NCBI GenBank assembly: GCA_021199395.1
Contig: JAJQIE010000067.1
Location: forward strand, 1-5,685
Source of the DNA: Lachnospiraceae bacterium
GTDB lineage: Bacteria > Bacillota > Clostridia > Lachnospirales > Lachnospiraceae
Length of the DNA: 5,685 nt
Direction: 5' to 3'
Both the position numbers and the translations under genes were made by a program. The notes below the pieces were generated by a model. It saw only the letters and a program-made list of their open reading frames with translations, was not told where the DNA came from and ran no database searches. Shown here piece after piece: positions 1-4,941 of the stretch (the stretch's first letter is position 1; the number at the start of each line of letters is the position of its first letter).

Positions 1-60
1 GTCAAGGTGTGACCTGTAATTGTCTTTATGTACACAGGCAATTTTGTATTTTGCTCTCTC

Positions 61-89
61 TTGCGGATGCGGGCGATGTGTGGTACACT
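61..89 (+). promoter_or_regulatory. Candidate sigma-A promoter upstream of relQ
   Basis: A -35-like TTGCGG (61-66) is followed by a 17-bp spacer and a -10-like TACACT (84-89). A TGG directly before the -10 (81-83) forms the extended TGn motif, which can compensate for a weak -35. The match is three of six at -35 and four of six at -10, so the call rests on spacing and the extended motif. Transcription would start near 96, leaving a leader of about 145 bases before the preferred relQ start. The 60 bases upstream contain no gene or clear terminator. Confidence 0.45.
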
Positions 90-153
90 ATTTCGATATG
101 GTATGAGAAAAAACAGGCTTATTTTGAGGCTGTCATTGGTGAACAAACGTTAC

Positions 154-175
154 ATTCTCAGCGAAAGCTGTGAAT
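154..175 (+). other. Small GNRA-loop hairpin in the relQ leader
   Basis: ATTC (154-157) pairs with GAAT (172-175) and CAGC (159-162) pairs with GCTG (167-170), separated by one T-T mismatch and capped by a GAAA tetraloop (163-166). As RNA it would be a stable but small leader hairpin between the candidate promoter and the ribosome binding site. It has no following T-run, so it is not an intrinsic terminator. As DNA it could also be a protein-binding palindrome. The direct repeat GAACAAACG at 141-149 and 182-190 brackets it. No known riboswitch or operator is recognised. Confidence 0.3.
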
Positions 176-227
176 AAGAACGAACAAACGGAGAATTGTG
201 TGAGAGAGGATGGAAGACAGAAAAGAG

Positions 228-231
228 GGAG
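228..231 (+). promoter_or_regulatory. Ribosome binding site that decides the relQ start
   Basis: GGAG, inside AGAGGGAG (224-231), lies 8 nt before the ATG at 240, which is ideal spacing. The upstream in-frame ATG at 210 has only an AG-rich GAGAGAG directly touching it and a GGAG about 16 nt away, both poorly placed. This favours initiation at 240 over 210. Confidence 0.6.
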
Positions 232-239
232 AAAACGGA

Positions 240-1049
240 ATGGAAGAAAACGCGCTGATAAAGCTGGATGATGAGTATGTAGAGCAGATGTTTCTTGGTG
301 AGACGGAGAATCCGATTTCTGTGTCCGGCCTTTCGCTTGCACAGGTAGAGCGGATCATCGATCAGATGGTGGAGTATAAAAAGCTCAGGATGATGTATAC
401 CTGCGCGCTCAAGGAGATACGCACAAAATTTGATGTGTTGAATACTGAATTCAGCGTCCGGTATCAGAGAAATCCGATTAATTTTATCACGATGCGCGTA
501 AAAAGCACGCACAGCATTTTTGAAAAAATGCGCCGCCAGGATCATCGCTTTACGATGAGAAGCCTTGAGGAAAATATCAATGACATTGCCGGGATTCGCG
601 TGATCTGTTCCTATGTCGATGATATATATCTGCTGGCGCAGGCTCTGATCGCGCAGGATGATATTCATCTTTTGCGGGAAAAGGATTACATAACGAATCC
701 TAAGCCGAACGGTTATCGGAGCCTTCACCTGATTGTCAGTGTGCCGGTCTTTTTCACGGATCAGAAGAAGGACATGAAGGTGGAGGTGCAGATCCGCACG
801 ATAGCGATGGATTTTTGGGCGAGCCTGGAGCACGAAATGAAATATAAAAAGGATATCCCAAATCAGAAAGAAATAGGAAATCGGCTGAAAAAGTGCGCGG
901 ATGTGATTTCGGAGACCGACATGACCATGCTTGATCTGCGCAGACAGATAGAAGGTACAGAAAGTGAAGAGAAGCCGGAGGATTCGGAATTGCTGGAGGT
1001 AGAAGTGCTTCTGGAAAAGATTAAACGGCTGGATGATCCGATTTTGTAG
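240..1049 (+). CDS. relQ: RelQ/YjbM-type small alarmone synthetase (GTP pyrophosphokinase)
   Basis: Monofunctional cytoplasmic enzyme that transfers pyrophosphate from ATP to the 3' hydroxyl of GDP or GTP, making ppGpp/pppGpp for the stringent response. The 269-residue product (from the ATG at 240; an alternative ATG at 210 adds ten residues) has the RelA/SpoT synthetase fold over about residues 70-205. Visible motifs are RVKSTHSIFEK (86-96, ATP-binding basic stretch), DIAGIR (115-120, with the metal-binding Asp115), GYRSLH (158-163, substrate-binding Tyr) and VEVQIRT (181-187, with the conserved Glu182), then FWASLEHEMKYK (192-203). There is no N-terminal HD hydrolase domain and no TGS or ACT domain, which excludes long RelA/SpoT enzymes. 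It is longer than Bacillus subtilis YjbM (about 211 residues), with a ~65-residue helical N-terminal extension and an acidic C-terminal tail (about 238-269). Family assignment is secure; RelQ rather than RelP is judged from the motif wording. Confidence 0.93.
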   Translation: MEENALIKLDDEYVEQMFLGETENPISVSGLSLAQVERIIDQMVEYKKLRMMYTCALKEIRTKFDVLNTEFSVRYQRNPINFITMRVKSTHSIFEKMRRQDHRFTMRSLEENINDIAGIRVICSYVDDIYLLAQALIAQDDIHLLREKDYITNPKPNGYRSLHLIVSVPVFFTDQKKDMKVEVQIRTIAMDFWASLEHEMKYKKDIPNQKEIGNRLKKCADVISETDMTMLDLRRQIEGTESEEKPEDSELLEVEVLLEKIKRLDDPIL

Positions 1050-1136
1050 CTTAGGCTTTTTGCGTTGTGCTATCGGCGAAACACGTAGAATCTGCATGAA
1101 ATTGTGATACGGGCTGTTCGTGTGAGCATGTGGCTG

Positions 1137-1145
1137 CAGGATATT
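1137..1145 (+). repeat. Left 9-bp direct repeat (putative target-site duplication)
   Basis: CAGGATATT here is repeated perfectly at 1222-1230, and the 76 bases between the two copies coincide with the palindromic element. A perfect 9-bp match exactly at both edges is what a transposition-type insertion leaves behind. Confidence 0.65.
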
Positions 1146-1221
1146 GTGGAAACGCCCCCTCACTTGCGTTCAGGGGCAGATCGGCTAACCCATGCAAGTT
1201 CGCTGCGCGAAGGGTGAGCCT
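1146..1221 (-). repeat. Palindromic element, intergenic copy (inverted relative to the addA copies)
   Basis: Diverged member of the family also found in addA and addB, shown in the orientation opposite to the addA copies. It shares TGGAA-n-CGCCCCCTC (1147-1161) with the reverse complement of the addA unit, and then keeps the same fold. GGCTAACCC (1183-1191) pairs with GGGTGAGCC (1212-1220) at eight of nine positions; a 7-nt bulge (1192-1198) follows the 5' arm; TTCGC (1199-1203) and GCGAA (1207-1211) form the inner stem around a TGC loop. The second hairpin is GCCCC (1154-1158) with GGGGC (1173-1177). The stem bases differ from the addA copy but still pair, so the structure rather than the exact sequence is kept. 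Two stop codons on the + strand (TAA 1186-1188, TGA 1215-1217) are compatible with its non-coding location. It encodes no protein. Confidence 0.8.
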
Positions 1222-1230
1222 CAGGATATT
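1222..1230 (+). repeat. Right 9-bp direct repeat (putative target-site duplication)
   Basis: CAGGATATT, identical to 1137-1145, directly after the last bases of the palindromic element. Confidence 0.65.
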
Positions 1231-1262
1231 ATGTCGGGGATTTGACTACAGGCGAATATGGT

Positions 1263-1270
1263 GGGAGGAG
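1263..1270 (+). promoter_or_regulatory. Strong Shine-Dalgarno for addB, pointing to a TTG start
   Basis: GGGAGGAG lies 5 nt before the in-frame TTG at 1276. The in-frame ATG at 1258 lies upstream of this site and has no Shine-Dalgarno of its own. Starting at the TTG gives the N-terminus MLQFIFG, the usual beginning of AddB proteins, directly before the Walker A motif. Confidence 0.75.
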
Positions 1271-1275
1271 AAAGA

Positions 1276-4200
1276 TTGCTTCAGTTTATATTTGGAAATT
1301 CCGGCAGCGGAAAATCCCATTATCTGTATCAGAAAATCATTGAGGAATCCAGGCTTCATCCGGAGCAGAGTTATCTGGTGATTGTGCCGGAGCAGTTCAC
1401 GATGCAGACGCAGCGGGATCTGGTGCTGATGCATCCGGATAAGGGGATTATGAATATTGACGTTCTGAGCTTTCGCCGTCTCGCACACCGTGTTTTTGAG
1501 GAAGTGGGAACGGACCGCAGGACGGTGCTCACGGAGACAGGAAAAAATCTGATGCTCCGGCGGGTGGCGGAGCAGGAAAAGGAAAACCTGAAGGTGCTTG
1601 GCGCACGTATGAACCGTACCGGGTATGTTTCGGAGATAAAGTCTCTCATCTCAGAGCTGATGCAGTATGAGGTGAGTGATTTTGATCTGCAATCCATGCT
1701 TGCGTCAGTGGAAAACCGTCCTCTTTTGCACGCGAAGCTTGAGGATGTTCGGGTGCTTTACCGGGCGTTTCTTCAGTATCAGAACGACCGTTTTATGAAA
1801 CCGGAGGAGCTGATGGAGGTGCTTGCCCAGGTGTCGGGACGCTCAGAGCTTTTAAAGCGGAGCGTGCTTGCCTTTGATGGATTTGCCGGGTTTACGCCCT
1901 CACAGCTTCATGTGCTTGGGGAGCTCTTGGCGATCTGCCCTGCGGTATACCTGACGGTAACGATTGATTCAGGAGAAGATTTTTTTGGAGAAATAAAGGA
2001 GCATGAGCTTTTTGCCCCCAGCCGTCGGATGATTAAAAGCGTAGTGGAAAGCTGCCGTGAGGCAGGCCGGGATATCGGTTCAGGCAAATGTGTATATGAG
2101 GAGCCGGTCGTGCTGGGACCACGCGGTTTCTCTGTACGGAGAAGTTCCGCAGATCTGCCCCGATTCTCAGAGAACGGTGCACTTCGTCATCTGGAGCAGA
2201 ACCTGTTTCGCAAAAAAGCGACGCCGTACAGAGGCAGTTCAGATGAAATCTCGCTTCACGTTCTTCCCTCACCGGTGCAGGAGATACATTTTGCAGCCCG
2301 CACGATTTCGCATCTGGTTCGCGAAAGGCATTACCGATATCGCGATATCGCTGTGATCGCGGGGGATCTGAACGCATACGGCAATTATGTCAAAAAGGTA
2401 TTTCCGATGTATGGGATTCCAGCGTTTGTCGATGAGACGCGGGGGATTCTTCTGAATCCCTGTCTGGAGTTTGTACGCGGAGCGCTGGCGATGGTGCGGC
2501 AGGATTTTTCCAGTGAAACTGTGTTCCGCTTTTTGCGTACCGGGATGGCCGGGTTTTCCGCAGACGAAATCGATCGTCTGGAAAACTATGTGATTGCGGT
2601 CGGAGTCAGGGGACGCAGAGACTGGGAAAGGGAGTGGACATGGTGTCCGGCGAGTCTGCGGGATGTGACGGCTTTGCATGATGATGCCGGACGAGAGGCT
2701 GCGGTCGGACTGGAGCTCTATAATTGTCTCCGCGTTCGTTTTATGGAATGTGTCGGTTCCTTTGCAGAGGAAATGCAGAAGAAAAACCGTCCGCTTCTGG
2801 AATACGCGCAGATCCTGTATCGCCTGTTAGCGGACTGTGATATACAGCAGCAGTTAAAAAACAGAGAGAGCGGGGATGCTCTGGAAAGCGCGGAGCTGGC
2901 TTCCGAATATGGCCAGATTTATTCCATACTGATCGGCCTGCTGGAAGAGATGGTGGATCTGCTCGGAGAAGAACGGATGGATTGTAACGAATTTTCGGAT
3001 ATTCTCGATGCCGGCCTTTCAGAAGCAAAGGTGGGGATCATACCGCCGGGCATTGACCAGGTACAGGTGGGCGATATCCGGCGTTCCAGACTTTCTCATG
3101 TCAGAGTGCTGTTTTTCCTTGGCCTGAATGACGGATGGGTGCCCGCCCGCGGGGACGGCGGCGGGATTGTATCGGATACGGAGCGCGAAATACTACAGAA
3201 CGCGGGTGCTCAGCTTGCGCCTTCCGCCCGTGAAAACAGCTATATTCAGCGCTTTTATCTCTATCAGAATCTGACGAAGCCACAGGATCGTCTGTATCTG
3301 TCCTGGTGTTTAAGCAGTGGGGATGGGACGGCGATGCGGCCTTCTTATCTGGTATCTGTTATTGGCAGACTTTTTCCGAATTTACAGATGCAAAAGGAAA
3401 TGGAAGCCGGGACGAGTATTAGCCAGGTGACTTCCAAAGAAAATAGCATGCTTTATTTTCTGAACGGCCTGCAGGAGCTTCCGGAAAAGGATCGCGCTTC
3501 ATGGCTGGAGCTGTATCGGCTGTATCTGCGTGACCCGGATTATCGGGATCGCGCGCGCAAACTGGTCGGCGCGGCTTTTTTGCGCGGGCAGATTCCGGAT
3601 ACGGAGCAGCTGGAAGCCGGAACCGCGAGGAAGCTTTACGGTTTCCCTGACTCAAATGGAACGGGAAATCAGATGATGGCAAGCGTGACCCGACTGGAAC
3701 AGTATGCTGCCTGCGCTTTTTCTCATTTTGCTTCCTATGGCCTGCGTTTGCGGGAACGCACGGAGCATGGTGTGAAAGCGACGGATCTTGGGACTCTGTT
3801 CCACGCGTCGATGGAGCTTTTTTCCAGACAGATGCTTGCCGATGGATGCGACTGGGGAGAATGTCCTTATGAGGAGCAGGCTGCCCGGATGGATTTCTGC
3901 GTGGAACAGGTGGCGGAAACCTATGGCGGAGGCATTCTGCATGGAAGCCCTCGTGAGGAGTATACGATCCGAAGACTGAAGCGGATTCTGCGGCGTACTG
4001 TCTGGGCGATGCGGGAGCAGACGAGGGCCGGACGTTTCCGCCCGGTTGGATTTGAGATTTCTTTTTCGGATGCTTCCGATCTGGACGCGGTGCAGGTTCG
4101 CCTGGATGAGCGCGCCGGGATTCGTCTGCAGGGGAGGATTGACCGTATTGATACCGTAGAAACTGAAGATGCGGTATATGTGAAGGTGGTTGATTACAAA

Positions 4201-4866
4201 TCCGGTACAACGCAGTTTGATCCGGTTTCACTTTACTATGGGCTTCAGCTTCAGCTGGTCGTATATCTGAATGCCGCGCTTGAAATGGAGCAGAAGCTGC
4301 ACCCGGATAAAAAAATCATACCGGCTGGTATTTTTTATCTGCGTATGCAGGATCCGGTGCTGGACAGAGAAAAATTCCCGGAAATGTCCCCTCGCTCCGG
4401 CCCGGCGGCAGAACACATCCCTCATTCCAAAACTGCTTCGCAGCCGGGAGACGCTCCGGAACGTGCCAGAGATGCGATGATGAAAAAAATGCGTCCAAAC
4501 GGACTTGTAAACAGCGACGGTTCCATCATTCGGATGTTTGATGAATCAATAAACGGCGATTCCAGGGTAATCCCGGTCGGCATGAAAAAGGATGGGACGC
4601 CGAAAGCAACCTCCAGCATAGCGACTACAAAGCAGTTTTCTTCCCTCTCGGAGTATGTGACGCAGCTTTTACGGGAAATGGGAGGCGCGATCCTGAATGG
4701 AGAAATCAGAGCGCGGCCTTTTGCAGACCGCAACGGCTCCGCATGCGATTACTGTCCCTATGCGGATGTCTGCGGCTTTGACCGTAAAATTCCGGGACGA
4801 TGCGCGGCACGGGAGCCGCAGCTGAATGCCGCCGGGGTGTGGGAGAGACTGGAGGAGGACGGCTGA
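1276..4866 (+). CDS. addB: AddB subunit of the AddAB helicase-nuclease, with an in-frame element insertion
   Basis: AddB pairs with AddA to unwind and resect double-strand DNA ends and load RecA, the Gram-positive counterpart of RecBCD. Starting at TTG 1276 the protein has 1196 residues (1202 from ATG 1258). Seen in order: Walker A GNSGSGKS (7-14); a helicase-like region with YRDIAVI (355-361); VQVGDIRRSR (596-605) and FFLGLNDG (613-620), typical AddB blocks; and a C-terminal PD-(D/E)XK nuclease with GRIDRID (953-959) and VVDYKSG (971-977, catalytic Asp973 and Lys975). Four iron-sulfur cysteines are present: Cys813, then CDYCPYADVC giving Cys1157, Cys1160 and Cys1166, the same C-x2-C-x5-C spacing as in B. 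subtilis AddB. All key residues are intact. Residues about 1037-1062, between the nuclease motif and the cysteine cluster, come from a palindromic element; without them the length is 1170, close to the ~1166 of B. subtilis. addA follows after 75 bp, so the two are probably co-transcribed. Confidence 0.97.
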   Translation: MLQFIFGNSGSGKSHYLYQKIIEESRLHPEQSYLVIVPEQFTMQTQRDLVLMHPDKGIMNIDVLSFRRLAHRVFEEVGTDRRTVLTETGKNLMLRRVAEQEKENLKVLGARMNRTGYVSEIKSLISELMQYEVSDFDLQSMLASVENRPLLHAKLEDVRVLYRAFLQYQNDRFMKPEELMEVLAQVSGRSELLKRSVLAFDGFAGFTPSQLHVLGELLAICPAVYLTVTIDSGEDFFGEIKEHELFAPSRRMIKSVVESCREAGRDIGSGKCVYEEPVVLGPRGFSVRRSSADLPRFSENGALRHLEQNLFRKKATPYRGSSDEISLHVLPSPVQEIHFAARTISHLVRERHYRYRDIAVIAGDLNAYGNYVKKVFPMYGIPAFVDETRGILLNPCLEFVRGALAMVRQDFSSETVFRFLRTGMAGFSADEIDRLENYVIAVGVRGRRDWEREWTWCPASLRDVTALHDDAGREAAVGLELYNCLRVRFMECVGSFAEEMQKKNRPLLEYAQILYRLLADCDIQQQLKNRESGDALESAELASEYGQIYSILIGLLEEMVDLLGEERMDCNEFSDILDAGLSEAKVGIIPPGIDQVQVGDIRRSRLSHVRVLFFLGLNDGWVPARGDGGGIVSDTEREILQNAGAQLAPSARENSYIQRFYLYQNLTKPQDRLYLSWCLSSGDGTAMRPSYLVSVIGRLFPNLQMQKEMEAGTSISQVTSKENSMLYFLNGLQELPEKDRASWLELYRLYLRDPDYRDRARKLVGAAFLRGQIPDTEQLEAGTARKLYGFPDSNGTGNQMMASVTRLEQYAACAFSHFASYGLRLRERTEHGVKATDLGTLFHASMELFSRQMLADGCDWGECPYEEQAARMDFCVEQVAETYGGGILHGSPREEYTIRRLKRILRRTVWAMREQTRAGRFRPVGFEISFSDASDLDAVQVRLDERAGIRLQGRIDRIDTVETEDAVYVKVVDYKSGTTQFDPVSLYYGLQLQLVVYLNAALEMEQKLHPDKKIIPAGIFYLRMQDPVLDREKFPEMSPRSGPAAEHIPHSKTASQPGDAPERARDAMMKKMRPNGLVNSDGSIIRMFDESINGDSRVIPVGMKKDGTPKATSSIATTKQFSSLSEYVTQLLREMGGAILNGEIRARPFADRNGSACDYCPYADVCGFDRKIPGRCAAREPQLNAAGVWERLEEDG
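4379..4453 (-). repeat. Palindromic element inside addB (old, inverted copy, translated)
   Basis: Aligned without gaps to the reverse complement of the addA unit, about 54 of 75 positions are identical, including CCCCTCGC, CGGCGGCAG and CATCCC-TCATT-like blocks. CATCCCTCA and CGGGAGACG remain in the positions of the outer stem, now with several mismatches, while the inner stem keeps CTGC/GCAG around a TTC loop, where the addA copy has CCGC/GCGG. The + strand has no stop codon in any frame across it. CCGGAA occurs at 4378-4383 and again at 4456-4461, exactly 78 bp (26 codons) apart, marking the likely insertion edges. The decay of the stem suggests an old insertion now fixed as protein sequence. 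Confidence 0.8.
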
Positions 4867-4941
4867 ATATCCGGTCTTGTATGGGAAAGCTGAGCCGCAC
4901 GAAAGACAGATGATGGAATTAAGAAGCAGAGGTGGCGTTGT
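4867..4941. other. addB-addA intergenic spacer
   Basis: Seventy-five bases with no terminator-like hairpin and no good promoter. AGAGGTG (4928-4934) sits 7 nt before the addA ATG and is its ribosome binding site. The spacing and lack of terminator fit a single addBA transcript. Confidence 0.6.

Larger units (their letters stand above)
1050..1275. other. Non-coding gap between relQ and addB
   Basis: This 226-base stretch carries no convincing gene. No intrinsic terminator (GC-rich stem followed by T-run) is visible after relQ. A TAGAAT (1086-1091) resembles a -10 box, with a possible TTGTGC (1065-1070) at a short 15-bp spacing, so a weak separate addB promoter is possible but poorly supported. 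Most of the second half is occupied by the palindromic element and its flanking direct repeats, described separately. The last bases hold the addB Shine-Dalgarno. Confidence 0.6.

Noticed and set aside
150..1163. Long antisense open frame opposite relQ
   Set aside because: Its composition is that of a shadow frame (rich in His, Ile and Leu with no recognisable domain), it lacks a convincing ribosome binding site, and the opposite strand has a well-supported synthetase with intact motifs.
1242..1247. TTGACT as a -35 box for addB
   Set aside because: No -10-like sequence occurs at 16-18 bp; the bases there are the Shine-Dalgarno and the transcript would begin inside or after the start codon.
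1130..1381. Short + strand open frame running through the intergenic element into addB
   Set aside because: It exists because of the GC-rich element and the overlapping addB frame; no ribosome binding site and no recognisable protein.
3419..4231. Antisense open frame of 270 codons opposite addB
   Set aside because: Proline-, serine- and arginine-rich shadow of a GC-rich coding strand, fully inside addB's conserved nuclease region, with no family motif.
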